A stretch of 64,000 bases of DNA from the NCBI GenBank assembly GCA_964019695.1, contig OZ026522.1:60652811-60716810 (forward strand), in the 5' to 3' direction. The notes beneath the pieces were generated by a model. It saw nothing but the letters and a program-made list of their open reading frames with translations, did not search any database and had not been told where the DNA came from. Both the position numbers and the translations under genes were made by a program. Shown here in pieces: positions 45,694-57,699 of this stretch. Positions within the stretch are counted from its first letter, which is position 1, and every line of letters starts with the position of its first letter. This stretch comes from Loripinus fragilis (Eukaryota; Mollusca; Bivalvia; Lucinida; Lucinidae).

Positions 45694-46855
45694 TTATAAT
45701 TGTTGTAAAGCTAGATGTAATAGTACTGCTGCTGTACAATTTAGATAAAGTTTCCACTTTTCTAATACAACTGTTTAAACATTAACACAATTTTGAAAAT
45801 GCAACTTTTGCATTGATGGCAATGGTAACGTGTCCAAAACTTGGCAAAACAATTTTAAAGATTGTTTAAATATCTGCAACTTTAAATTTTACAGATAAAA
45901 TGCTATGCAAATAAAATGAACATTACCTTTTTTATTTAACTTTTAAACGGCGCCAGAATCATAATAACATGTTCGTTGATAAGCAAACAGAGTAGACCCT
46001 GATCAGGCAGCTCTTTTCTGATTGGTGTATGATCAAGGTCTACTCCTTAAAAAATGTTAAAATGCATCTATATAGACCTTAAATGCAAAACTATATGCAG
46101 AATTGAATTCCTCATACCAGTAGAACTCTAGTGAGACATATTTTATATTATTCAATGACAATTATTTCTAAAGTGAGTTTTCCATGATGTCCTCTGGTGG
46201 CCAGCTTGGGTTTATGAAAATCTAACGAGTTGCCCAAACCTGCTTTTCTTGCAACCAAGCTAAATTAGTAATAGAACACATGGAAAGTGCAAAGAAACAA
46301 AAAAAAACGTTGAAGTCAACATTTCTAGTATTATGTATAGGACATATAGGACTCCAATAAACCCCCAATTTCATGTTGGTAGAACTTGGGGTTACAAGGA
46401 TATTTGTTATTTACATGTATTTGTTCTGAAACTAGATTGTGGGTACTCAATGAGGCGGTTCTAATGAATGCCCACAATCTATGTTTTAGTAGAAATAAGA
46501 AAAACGTCACAACTTGTCGTTTGAAAATTGTCATTTTATAGCCATAAAATCACAATATATTGCATAGGAACGTTAATGTAATGATATAGCAAAACCATAT
46601 CCTTCCTGTTTATGTCATGCAACTGCCATGAAGAAATAATGATATTCATTCTTGCCTGTTGAAGCCAGAGATAGCATTTCTTCATCAATCCATAGTTTGA
46701 AGGTGGAAGGGGTATATTGGTGTGACAAAAGTCAAAATATTGTGAACTTGATATATGTTTGGACTCATTAATGTATTCCAAATATGGTTGGTAAGAAACA
46801 TTCAAAATGCATTTAATATGACGAAAAAACACAGTGAGCAAATATACAATGTAAA
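45694..46855. repeat. Intergenic, dispersed repeat fragments
   Basis: Positions 45975-46050 (GTAGACCCTGATCAGGCAGC...GTCTACTCC) belong to the family at 5960-6060 and 44160. Positions 46435-46510 are an end of the ACATATGTTTTAG family (GGGTACTCAATGAGGCGGTT). A minus-strand frame at 46536-46892 is AT-rich and without known motifs. Confidence 0.45.
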
Positions 46856-46963
46856 AAGTAAGTAAGGGTGCAAAGATCAGGAATCGATACAATCAAGTAC
46901 CACACCTGATCCAGGGTACCAATAGGAAAGTGACAAACTCACAGCAGACACCACAAACGAGAG
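46856..46963 (-). repeat. Penelope-like 3' end fragment, left of inverted pair
   Basis: AAGTAAGTAAGGGTGCAAAG through ACCACAAACGAGAG is the terminal 108 bases of the family of copies A to C, reading 3' end first. It faces a second fragment at 47217-47454 in the opposite orientation. Confidence 0.85.
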
Positions 46964-47216
46964 TATACAACGGGGTATGAAAATCGGTCATCTAGTGATC
47001 TTAAATGCGGTACAAGACATAGAGGATATCCAGGGTAAGTCTTCTTTTACATTGTAAGTGTATTTCATACTTCCAAGAAACATTGTATGGGTAAACCATC
47101 ATGCCAATAAAAAAACAAAAGCAACCCATTTAAACAATCTTTGGGAAGGTTTGATCTACTCAAAATGCGTTTAAACTAACTAGAGCAGATAATGTCACCT
47201 CCTCCTGGGGTTCTAG
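46964..47216. other. Unassigned DNA between inverted Penelope-like ends
   Basis: 253 bases without similarity to the Penelope-like element or to other repeats in the window, and no frame of note. Confidence 0.4.
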
Positions 47217-47454
47217 ACTAAAATATTTTTACTGACCGTTCCAAGGCGGTACTTCTTTATTGGATCATTTTTTTCTGTCTTGTGTTTTATATGCCTTTGT
47301 GCGCGTCTGTTTATATGCGCCTTGTGGTCACTTGTTCGGAAAGGACTGGCCTCTTGGCTCTCGTTTGTGGTGTCTGTCACTTTCCCATTAGTATTCTGTG
47401 TCAGGTGTGGTACTTGATTGTATAGATTTCTGGTCTTAGCACCCTTACTTACTT
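47217..47454 (+). repeat. Penelope-like 3' end fragment, right of inverted pair
   Basis: AAAATATTTTTACTGACCGTTCCAAGGCGGTACTTC through AGCACCCTTACTTACTTT corresponds to 8330-8580 of copy C, with several small deletions. It has the same 3' boundary and lies inverted relative to 46856-46963. Confidence 0.85.
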
Positions 47455-48040
47455 TCAATTATGTAACTTTATATTACATTCTCCTTAATGAAGTGTGTGT
47501 CTGGGCATTATTCTGGAATCAAGCTTTAATATAGTCACAATTTGTTAATTGAAGCTCTCCTCTTGCTAGTGTCAATTCTTATGCTGCAAACAGTTTGTAC
47601 CCAAATCGTTGGTCCTGATCTCAATCCAAACAGTTAGACACACTAGTAGTGTTCCTGAAAGAAATTCTTGAAAAAAAGCATCAACAGCGGTCGACAGAGA
47701 AAGCCGGAAAAATTACCCAGCACGCAAAGAGTAAAGAGTTATGAAATACGTTAATATAACCAGGAAATGTAACAATTACGAACCTACTTAGATGGATCAA
47801 ATATACTGCTCAACTAAAGCTTAGCACGGATAAATAAAAGTTAATTTTTATTGAAACAAATGGTTTAAAGCAATAAAATATCTCCTGAAATGATGGTTTG
47901 ATATGTAAGAGAGTTTAGGAAAGCAATTTGTTTACTTTGATTAGATTTCCACTGCATCGTTCGTTGCTTTAAACAAGAGAGGGGTCAAAATCGTGTCTTT
48001 ACTCCATTATCGGTAACACAAAATTGATGCAAGATCGGTT
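47455..48040. other. Intergenic: nothing recognised
   Basis: No gene or structured repeat that I can support. Confidence 0.4.
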
Positions 48041-48536
48041 CAGGGTGGGTAGTCACGTGGTTTCTGTTAGGATACACTGTACGGAAAAATGGCGGACTTC
48101 TTTCCACACCGATGTTTTAAGCAAAAGTAAGTAGATATTTCTGCGTGTTTTTTTTCATCTTTACACAGAAAGTTATACACCATTTTCCAGCCCCCATTTT
48201 TCCCGATCTAACGATGCCAGGATATCCTCATAAAGCTTCTTACTTTGAGTACAGACTCTGTCACAAATTTTTTAGCGGCGAAGATCGGGCCTGAATTTGG
48301 AAATAAGCTGTACGGACAACATTTGTGACAGAGTTAGTACTCAAAGTAAGAAGTTTAAAGATGCTATCCTGGTAGCGTTAGATAGGGGAAAATGAGGGCT
48401 GGAAAATGGGGTATAACTTTCTGGGTATAGATGAGAAAACAGAGAAATCTTCCTACATTCGATCAGAATGTCCGTACAGTGTATTCGAACATCCGTACAG
48501 TGTATCCAAGCAAAAACCACGTGACTACCCACCCTG
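48041..48536. mobile_element. 496 bp palindromic fold-back element
   Basis: Arms of about 230 bases: CAGGGTGGGTAGTCACGTGG at the left end and CCACGTGACTACCCACCCTG at the right are perfect complements. The pairing continues through GTATAACTTTCTG, CTCATTTTCC, GATAGC and TACTTTGAGTAC...CTGTCACAAA. TCGGTT flanks both sides (48035-48040, 48537-48542). The CAGGG end recalls hAT elements, but that superfamily duplicates 8 bp, so the family is left open. Confidence 0.88.
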
Positions 48537-49913
48537 TCGGTTTATAACGTCTTTTGTTTTCCAGCTTGGTCAAATCGGCCATTCTTAAAAAAAAGATAAA
48601 GGTTGTCTCCATTGAGCATTAGAAGCAAAAATGATTCTTGAAAACAACTAACGTCGTTGTAATAATGACGTTTACAAGTCAAAACAGTACTTTTTTCGTT
48701 TTTTACGCATTCTTAATTGGAAGAGTTTTCGTGTTTAAGATGATGCCAAAAGAGAGACAGTTTAGGTAAAGGTAAGTTTGTAAAATTGTGTCCCTTGGTA
48801 TTTAATTAATAAAAAGTGACGTTAATCTGAAGTTATAGCTAAATGTAGGCGGTAACGCTATCTAAAGAAGACGTTTTGAAAGGGCCAACCAATAAAAATG
48901 TTCCAGGTGTTTGTGCCATTCTAGCATCAAAAAGATTACTTGATATCTTGATTCAGTTCGCTGAAAAGTCAAGAAGTGGAAAATGCCATAATGATTTTAA
49001 CGTCATAATGGAACGGTAAAATGCAGCATAAACGGGTATCAAACTTTGACGTTTTCAATGTTTTTCATCATTAAAAACCGTTTGCTTTACTCAAGAATCA
49101 AAAGTTTTAATTTCCAACGTAGACATGTATTCTTAACATGACCATGACATTAAATTTAACGTCGAATCATGGCGCCTAACCAGATAACATTTTGTCTGGC
49201 GGACACGAAAAAAACGTAAATTATAAGATCCCCATACATGTTGATTACATTAAATAAAATATTTTATGTTTATATTCAAAGTGGGACATCATTTTAAAAT
49301 CCGTGCTAAACTTTTGTTGAGCAGTATATATTATCTAACTAAATAACTAAAATCTCCACAAGTTCTGTAAAATACTTTGTCAATATTTATTCAAGGGTCA
49401 AATTTGAACTCTCTGCTGTAAAGGCCAAGGTCAAACTAGGATCAGCATTTAAACATAATTATGTCTGTGGGGCTCAGTATATTATTGTAAACAGTTATAA
49501 CATTTACAAACAGGCATGAAATAACTGTTTAATACCCAACCCATTTAATAACATGAATGGAGTTGCTGTAGACGATCCGATTTTAGATGCAAAACAGAAA
49601 ATTTCACCAAATTTGCTCAATTTTTGGTCTAAAAATGTTCTGCTCGTTCTAACTTAGAAAACGAATACCCACACTTTATGTTTCTGCCCATAAACAACGA
49701 AGTTATTGGAGTTTAAAGTTGCCAAACCAGGCCTCAATTTCACCATTGTTGCATAACGTCTCCTTTTATAAACAAACCGTACGCGCATCGTCGTTGCGCA
49801 TGTTGATAAGTGCCTGCAAACGAAGTTTCTACTTTCTAGCTTGTCCCTGTAGTTGAGGAGACTGGTTTGAGTCTCGCTTTGTCGGAATCCTCGAAGACAG
49901 GTTTTGTCAGGGC
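48537..49913. repeat. Intergenic, with half of a GGGCCTCG element at its end
   Basis: Positions 49760-49913 (TGCGCATGTTGATAAGTGCC...TGTAGTTGAGGAGACTGGTT...CGAAGACAGGTTTTGTCAGGGCGA) are the right half of the family at 45457-45693, cut where Penelope-like copy B begins. Nothing recognised in 48543-49759. Confidence 0.5.
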
Positions 49914-52074
49914 GAAGTAAGTAAGGGTGCAAAGATCAGGAATCGATACAATCAAGTACCACACCCGAACCAGGATACCAATGGGAAAGTGACAAACTCA
50001 CAGTAGACACCACAAACGAGAGCCAAGAGGTCAGCCCTTTCTCAGCAGGTGACCACAAAGCACATATAAACAGACGCACACAAAGATATAGCAAACACAA
50101 GACAGAACAAAAACATAAAAGATCCACAAAAGAAGTACCGCCTTCGAACGGTCAGTAAAATATTTTACTGGAGGGTTTAAACCGGTTTAACGGCGCCAAC
50201 CTCACCCTTAATTCAGATGTGGATCAAGACACATAGATATTTGGTTTGCATGAAAGACCCCTAACATATCAATGCATCATCTCCTAAAACATATAAATCA
50301 AGATATAACAAGGAGATAAAGCAAGGATAAGGACTCAACAGTAAATTAAACTGAATACCGGAGCAAAAGAAATCCAACAGGTAAACCCCGGTGGGCCCGA
50401 CAAACAGCCAAAGCATCAGGCCCCTACCATCTCATCAATAGATAAGTCTTTAAGTCGGAACCATCATAGAGTCTGAAGTCCGACCCACGGGCGTGCAATT
50501 AAAGAGGAAAGCAAAGTTGACAACTGTGATTGGGTTGACTACCAAGCATGCAGTCTGTTGCAATACATTAATGTTATAGCCAATCTTTTTATAATGGGAA
50601 ATTATTTTAATGAACTGCGCTGAAAAATTATTAGAGCCAACAATCTTCTTCAATTTATATACCAAGTCACCATAGAAATCAGGTTCCGAAAGTCCTTAGC
50701 GCAAGAGAGATTTAAGTCCAACTTGGAATTTAGAAATCAAATCATAGTATTGTCTATAAAATTTTGATAATGTTTGCAATGTTTATGATACCGATAGCCT
50801 TGTTTAAGAAGTTTCTGAGTTAACAATTTATTGTGAGTGTTGAAGTCAGCAACATAGCTAGATGCTCTAGCAAAACGAATGAGTTGGGAGATATAGACTC
50901 CATATGATGTAGAACGAGAAACATCACCATCTAAAAATGGGAAATTGACAATTTCAAAATCAAAGTCGTCACGTTTATCATAAATTTTAGTAGAAACAAT
51001 ATCATTAGAAATTGACAAATGCAAGTCTAAAAATGCGGCTTCGGTATCAGAGGCATTGGCTTTATTCAGTTGGAGCTCTGAAGGGTATATTTGACTAACC
51101 ATATTGTCAAAATAAACATTATTAATTTTTAAAATATCGTCCAAATATCTGGAAGTAGTGTTAAACGCATCAATAACATCAGCCTGCTTATCATCAGAAA
51201 GAGACATCATAAAGTCCCTCTCATAACAAAACAGGAATAAATCTGCAACCAGGGGAGCACAATTAGTGCCCATAGGAATCCCAACTACTTGTCTATAGAG
51301 CTTGGTGCCAAATCGAATAAAAATGTTGTCCAACAAAAAGGTCAGCGCACCACATACATTTTGACACGACCATGCATGATATTTTTTAGGTTTTTCTGAA
51401 GTAAAAAATGCATTGCTGTCATTACATGTAAGGTAAGGAGAACCTTCTCTCTGGAAGGTTCTTTCAATAAGATCAATAAGTTTATCTTTAATTAAATAAT
51501 GAGTTGAAGTTGTGTAAAGAGTAGAAAAATCATAAGTAGACAAACTGGTCGCATTGAAATCTCTAGCTTTAAGTTTATCTAAAATTTCACCTGAATTTTT
51601 AATATACCAAAATAGGTTTTTACCGGATCTCTCATATACCTTTTTACAATATTTGATAACATGTTTTTTAACAGCTGTAAGGCACGAGGTTAACAATTTA
51701 GAAAGTTCTGTTGTCGTACAAGAACTAGAATTAGCAATAAATCTTGCTTTATAGGTTTTTTAAGGAGTTTAGGTAACCAGTACAACGTAGGAACCAAAAA
51801 GAAGGGCTGTATGACAACCATGCCCATCGACAACCACCCTCTCACTCAAAGAAGGCTGCAGTTTATAGGCATTGGTGTCAACAAGCTCACGCTTAAGAGT
51901 ATTAATATAATACAACAGTCAAACAACTACAGCATTGTTAGCAGCTTTATCTGCTGGAACCAAAACATAGTTCATATGAAAATCCTGGATACCTCGTTTA
52001 AGAAGACGAAAAGAATATTTAGGTTTAGTATAGGGGGTAAAAGATGTGTATTAGGAGAGTAAAATGAAATACTA
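49914..52074 (-). pseudogene. Penelope-like retroelement copy B, decayed
   Basis: The same 3' untranslated region as copy A (49914-50450) is followed by minus-strand reverse transcriptase coding sequence to about 52074, where it is truncated inside the region upstream of the core (near ILRKQ... and LLPPKP of copy A). It carries the YLDD site (RYLDDILKIN). There is a Gln-to-stop TAA near 50700, a frameshift near 50765 and a deletion near 51795. TGA at 51919-51921 falls at the same codon as the TGA at 17179-17181 in copy A. Its last 70 codons, ending TSDSMMVPT, are intact. Confidence 0.88.
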
Positions 52075-52104
52075 GTTCTAACAGTGAGAAACATGCATTT
52101 TTAC

Positions 52105-53092
52105 GCTTTTGCAAACAGAACAGACCCATATCAGGCAGCCTGATTAGGGTCTACTCCGTTTGTTTATGGAAATATGATAATATGTTACATATGATCCTAC
52201 ACTAGTGGAGCCGACAAGTTTTTTTCTTTGTTCTATGTACCAACATAGAAGTCTATTTTGATAATTATGCATAGTGTGTGGAGCCTAGCATAAATATCCA
52301 TGACGGAAAGTGTTATATTAGTAATGCCTTGGTTTCTTGACCAGTGGGTGGTGCCAATAAAGTTGAATAGACTTTCCGCAAACAAAAGTTTGATTCATAT
52401 TGCTTCTATATTTTACATTTTTTAGTAAAATTCGAACTCCCTTTGTTCGCTAATTCGAATTAAATTTGAGACACATTGCATTTGAGCCGCGACATGTGAT
52501 TTCCAACAATGTGGCGTTTTGACGAGTGTACACTCAGGCGAACCTGTGCGGCCTCCTTAGATCTTAGAAACTCCAAATGATGTTAGGTCAGTAGCTTAAC
52601 ACTAAAAGAATATTCAAGCGACTAGCAAAGGCTCTGATCAGACTGCGCATATGCGCAGGCTGATCTGAGGCTTTGCTGCTCGCACATACCACATTGTTGG
52701 CAATATCATGTTGCGATTCATTTAGAGAATATGGCTTTTTTATGAGTTATTTTTAATAATTACCTATAAAACATGTGCTTTCGGTGCGTAAAAATACATC
52801 TCACTGAAACGTTTCTTTAACGCACCCAAACATTTCGTTAATAGGAAAAACCTGACATTAAACATTTTAGGGGGTTATGTATCATGTCTACCTTCCTATA
52901 ATTCGAACTACTTATAATTCGAATTGAAACCTCTATTCCCGAGAACTTCGAATTTACGATATTCGACTGTATCTGTTTTATCCACCAAATGATCTATCTT
53001 GCGTGGGTGTGTTACTTAGTAAAGTTGGGAGTTACTTAGTAAAGTAGGGAGATAATCTATAGTTTATGGTTTGAAGCAAACAAAATGTGATT
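52105..53092. repeat. Intergenic inverted repeats and dispersed elements
   Basis: Positions 52105-52350 are an inverted copy of the family at 5830-6060 (GGCAGCCTGATTAGGGTCTA...GGAGCCTAGCATAAATAT). About 52426-52975 is bounded by AATTCGAAC-rich inverted ends (TAAAATTCGAACTCCC.. and ..TTCGAATTTACGATATTCGACTGTA), with an inverted copy of the 43647-43875 element inside at 52480-52722. GTTACTTAGTAAAGT is duplicated at 53014-53048. Confidence 0.5.
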
Positions 53093-54715
53093 TTAAAAGG
53101 ATAAAATCTTTGATAATCTTAGGCATATCTGATAATTCCACAAAAGATGTATCTGGCGTCGTTTAAAATGTTTTCTTAACACATCTCTAGCAAACTGTCT
53201 AAGGGATCGAGGCGTGTCCAGACATCTCCTTATATACTCGCCTTCTATAGGATTGAAGGGCTTATCTAAGGCTAATTCTAGGTCACGTCGTGCCACTTGA
53301 AAACCACTCTCAATCAGCAGTGGTCCTACAAAATTTAAGGCAAAGCAACCAGCACCAAGAGGCTCACAAAGTGAATGCTCGTTCGCATCTAACATCAAGT
53401 CGCCATCCATTGTTGAGAGATTAAGTTTGGTTTCAAAGTGAATATCCAAGGCAAGAGCTTGCACAACAGCACCGTTATTTATATCAATGTTAGGATTTTC
53501 GTATAGAAACATTTCAAGTGTTTCACGAAATCCCAGTGTATTTGTCCTTTTAGAGAGAAGCTGTAACAAACAAGTGTCTCCCACCGAGTCTGTTTTATCA
53601 ATATCCACACCAAGCTCCAGAACCGCACTGACCTCATTTACATCTATGGGATGGTACTGGCCAATGCAAATATACATAAATATTTTTCCATCACTAAACA
53701 TGTCATTCAGACGTTCTTGGATATTAGGTGTTTCATTTAATATGTCTACAATTTCCCTGCTAAGACCCACTGCAAACATGCCCAGTAAACGTAATGTGAC
53801 GTTCAGAGAGTCAATTTCATCAGGTTCTCTATTGTCAAATGTTTTGAGTACTTCAGTACATGCATTTCTTTTAAGAAGTTGACATGTCGCCAACATGCGT
53901 GTGAATAGAGCATTATCAAGCTCACATAAATACATGATATGTAGTATTCTACGCAAAATTTCTGGTCGGTTATACGCCACAGCAGACAACGCACAGTCTG
54001 TAACAATGCTGTCATGGCCCATCATATAAAGATGAGGAAGGTTCTCTATTATCTCTTCAAGCATGTCACTAAGATTATCTTTACAGGCAAGAGCAAATGC
54101 TTCATTAATGTCCCTGTGTGCTATAAATGGCTTTAGTATGCTCCTTAGTAAACTTACACTTCTGTTTTGCAAACAAAATAATGAAGTGGGAATCTTTTCA
54201 ATCCTTATCTTCTGATGATTCTCCGTTGTTCGTCTGGCTAATATAATTTTACTAGCGGGAATGTTCATACTAGTTGTATTCGAATTTGCTATGTTCACTA
54301 TTTCAATCTGATGTTTCACTAATGCTGTTCTAAAAGGTGATAATTTAAAAATAGAACTGTCAATATACCTGTATTGACGATAGAATGCGTGCATTGCTTC
54401 TTCAGTTCCAACTGCTGCGGCAATGTGTACACCATGCACACTAGACGTCATTATATATTTCTCTGGGACGCCATCAACATGTGGGCATTTACCGTCTATA
54501 ATACTAGTCACTATCTTTTCATAAATGTCCTCATTAATGTCACCACTCTCCGAGATGTAGTCAAAATACTCGTGTTCAAACCCACACGAGCAACAGCAGT
54601 ATGAATAAGCAGTTCTGTGAAACACTGTTTGGAACGAGAAGCTACAGTTGGAATAGTTTATATCAGGTAGAAGCTGGTTGCTGACCATACATCTGAACAT
54701 TTGTTTTACGTCCAT
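53093..54715 (-). CDS. Intronless ankyrin/SOCS-box-like protein
   Basis: 540 residues from the ATG at 54713-54715 (MDVKQMF) to TAA at 53093-53095; the frame stays open upstream without another ATG before 54760. The body is alpha-helical with weak ankyrin-like units, for example HGVHIAAAVGTEEAMHAFYR, DCALSAVAYNRPEILRRILH, and VLELGVDIDKTDSVGDTCLL. The last 40 residues (PRSLRQFARDVLRKHFKRRQ...ICLRLSKILSF) have the layout of a SOCS box, which recruits Elongin B/C and Cullin-5 ubiquitin ligase in ASB proteins. That would make it a substrate receptor, but ankyrin consensus is poor and function is inferred. A single long exon in a gene-poor, transposon-rich setting suggests a lineage-expanded or retro-derived family member. 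No TATA box or nearby polyadenylation signal is obvious. Confidence 0.7.
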   Translation of the reverse strand: MDVKQMFRCMVSNQLLPDINYSNCSFSFQTVFHRTAYSYCCCSCGFEHEYFDYISESGDINEDIYEKIVTSIIDGKCPHVDGVPEKYIMTSSVHGVHIAAAVGTEEAMHAFYRQYRYIDSSIFKLSPFRTALVKHQIEIVNIANSNTTSMNIPASKIILARRTTENHQKIRIEKIPTSLFCLQNRSVSLLRSILKPFIAHRDINEAFALACKDNLSDMLEEIIENLPHLYMMGHDSIVTDCALSAVAYNRPEILRRILHIMYLCELDNALFTRMLATCQLLKRNACTEVLKTFDNREPDEIDSLNVTLRLLGMFAVGLSREIVDILNETPNIQERLNDMFSDGKIFMYICIGQYHPIDVNEVSAVLELGVDIDKTDSVGDTCLLQLLSKRTNTLGFRETLEMFLYENPNIDINNGAVVQALALDIHFETKLNLSTMDGDLMLDANEHSLCEPLGAGCFALNFVGPLLIESGFQVARRDLELALDKPFNPIEGEYIRRCLDTPRSLRQFARDVLRKHFKRRQIHLLWNYQICLRLSKILSF

Positions 54716-55084
54716 CGTTGTTTCGCCTCCGTTTGTGTCTCTACAAAAGATCGAGAACACTCTTCAAACTGTTACTATTTCAGCTATTAGTCAGGAAATA
54801 AATCAGGAAAAGACGCTTATTTAAGAAGGTACAGGCATTTTGTGAAGAAAAGGTTTTGAGATACCTAATAGGGGTATTTTGGTATGCTGAATCCAAAAAC
54901 CAATGTTGGCAAGCTGAAAACTGGCGTCTTCACTATCTAATTTGCATATTTCCAAGATGGCCGCCGAAGTGAAGAAAATACATAAAAATCCGTAGAGTAA
55001 CATGTTAAGGATGCCAAACTGGTACAAATCAATATAAAAACAGCTTCTCGTGATTGGGGTCTTCACTGACATCAATTTATACAT

Positions 55085-55192
55085 CTCGTCTGTGGTGTCT
55101 TCTGTGAGTTTGTCACTTTCCCATTGGTATCCTGGGTCAGGTGTGGTACTTGATTGTATCGATTCCTGATCTTTGCAACCTTACTTACTTTA
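55085..55192 (+). repeat. Penelope-like 3' end fragment inside fold-back element
   Basis: CTCGTCTGTGGTGTCTTCTGTGAGTTTGTC through GATCTTTGCAACCTTACTTACTTT equals the last 108 bases of copy C and ends with the same TTACTTACTTT. Confidence 0.88.
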
Positions 55193-55429
55193 AAAATATG
55201 ACCAAGAGGTAATCAGGGGAGACAACTTGAGCAAAAAATCTTGCATCCGACTTTGTTAAGGTTTTTTCATGATAGACCATGCATATTATCTGGCTGAAAT
55301 GTGTCAGAAATGATTTCATTAAAATGAGATCTTAAAAAAATGCATCACAATGATATCACTATTGTTTGCAGGAAAATATGGCGATTGAAACAAAATTCTG
55401 TAAGGTTCAGCTAGGGGAGGGGGTTAATG

Positions 55430-57600
55430 CGATTTTAAAGGAAGTGGGCCTGTACCTACAAATGACTCGTATCTTATCAACAACTCAGCCTATTCTATTA
55501 AACTTGCTAGCAAATTAAAGCTTAGATATAGTACTTTCATCTGATGGAATGGTCTGATATGCAGATAAGTTATCCAATTTGCATATTCATCAATACTGAT
55601 TTAAATTTCAGAAAATAAGGGAAAATTAAAAAAAAAGCAAATATAAACTGAATTCTGCCCCCAAACTGTCCTTCTTGTATGTTATTATACCCTCAATGAT
55701 ACAATTTGACAAGTCCTTACATCCAATAGTCATATATAAATTTATCTCATTTGCATATCAATGAATATTTATGAAACTAAAAATAGAGGTAAACTTATAG
55801 AATAACTATCTCCCCCCCCCCCCCCACACACACACACATACCTCGGGAGATGAGAAATTGTTCAATGGGACCAATAAATACCAAAAAATCTTATTGTCTC
55901 CGAAAATAACCTATTTGGATTACACAGTGCTACACACTGTGCAGATAAACTTCAACGCCGTGGATGTAAACAAATACAGATACATACAGACTCCCATTGG
56001 ATTTTATTGATTTTTTGAGGTGATAGGTCATGTTTATGTTGTTTAGAATGTGAGGTACTGTACACAAAATTGCATGGTGTCCATGGCAACCCATCAGACA
56101 CTGTAGCTTGGTCATTTGCAAGCAGGCCCAAGATCGACACTTGCGTGCCACAGCTATTTTCACGGATGTTTTCTCTCTTCCACTAATTCTAGCAAAACAA
56201 GCTGTCAGTTACTGGCGGAACAAAATGGTCGCTAAAGAAAAACTAGCTAGAGCAATTTACCCTTCCCCAATAATGTGAAAATCCACAATATGATTCTAAA
56301 GAAAGTGAGTGGACCTACAAAATGATTCGTATCTAAGCAGCAACTCATCCTAGACTACCGACACTGGTACCAAATTGAAGCCCTGACATAGTTTTTTTAT
56401 TCAATGTGCTGATATGCAAATTTTCGTTTGTTTTGCATATTCATGATTATCAACAAAAAAATAAAAATAAAAGAAAATTCGTAGAAAAAATAAGGGGGTG
56501 TACCTATACACATTACCCATATGTCATTTGCTAGTTATCATTGACTATCAAACTGGGTACCAAAACAAAGCTTAGACAAAGTACTTTTACCCAATGGTAC
56601 GATATGCAAATAATCTAATTTGAATTGTCAATAATATTTATGCAATCATGAGAAATAAGAGAAAAATGGTAGAAAAAAATAGGAGGGTATGTACAACATT
56701 ACTTAAATGTCAGCTGCTAACTTTTCTAGACTACCAAACTTGTTACCAAATAAAAGTTGAGACATTACACTGCAACCCAGAAGTATCATATACAAATATC
56801 TAATTTGCATATTCATTAATATTAATGAAAACATTAAAACTTAGAGAAAACTGTTAAAAACTTTAAAGGGGTGTTCGTACAACATAACCCATATGTCAGC
56901 TGCTAAGTATTCTAAACTTCCAAAATTGGTACCAAATGGAAGGTGAGCTATAGTACTTTGACATTATAGTCTGATATACAAATCTTATTTACATATTTGT
57001 GAATATTAATATCAACAAAATTACTTATATCTCATCTGCTAATTGTCATAGACTAACAAACTTGGTACCAAATAAATGCTAAGACATAGCACATTTTATG
57101 CCATGATCGGATATGCAAATCATTTTATGATTATATTCTTGAATATTGATTTAAACGTTAGAAATGGGAGAAAAATGGTAATAAAATTAAGGGGGTATAC
57201 CTACAAAATTACTCATATTGTAGCTGCTAATGTTCCTAGACTATCACACTTGGTACTGACTTAGAGCTAAGACATTTTACTCTACTCAATAGTCATTATG
57301 TGAAATTATCCATTTTTTAAATTTATTGATATTAATGTAAACATTAGAAATGAGAGAAAAAACGTAGAATAATTAGTGGGGGTCTACTTCTAAAATTACT
57401 CCTATCTCATCTTTTAATTGTTCTAGACAATTAATCTTAGTATCAAATTAAGGCTGAGACTAGTTTTTTTTCATTCCAATGGTCAGATATACAATAATTT
57501 AACAAACTTATTCATCAATATTGATGAAAACTATAGAAAACTTAAGGAAAAGTGAAATCGAATCAATAAGGTTGTATCTTAAAAACTACTCATTAATAAA
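55430..57600 (+). repeat. Tandem satellite, about 187-bp monomer, forward block
   Basis: Each monomer runs roughly AAGGGGGTGTACCTACAAAATTACCCATAT...CAGCTGCTAA...CTAGACTA.CAAACTTGGTACCAAAT.AA...GACATAGTACTTT...CCAATGGTC.GATATGCAAAT...TTTGCATATTCATGAATATTAATG...ATTAGAAA...GAGAAAAATGGTAGAAAAA. The GATATGCAAAT-type anchor occurs near 55556, 56409, 56600, 56784, 56971, 57110 and 57484, mostly 184 to 191 apart. A poly-C/(CA)n tract sits at 55812-55840 and a non-satellite insert at 55870-56280. Confidence 0.8.
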
Positions 57601-57699
57601 CAAATTAAATAATTTGCGTATCAAACAACCCTATTATAGAACCTTTTCTAGACTTAAATTTGGGAACAAGTTTAGACAGTAAGTGAGTATGAAAGCTAG

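Noticed and set aside
55930..56163. Small minus-strand frames in the fold-back element
   Set aside because: They overlap in two phases, lack motifs and sit in non-satellite filler of the element.
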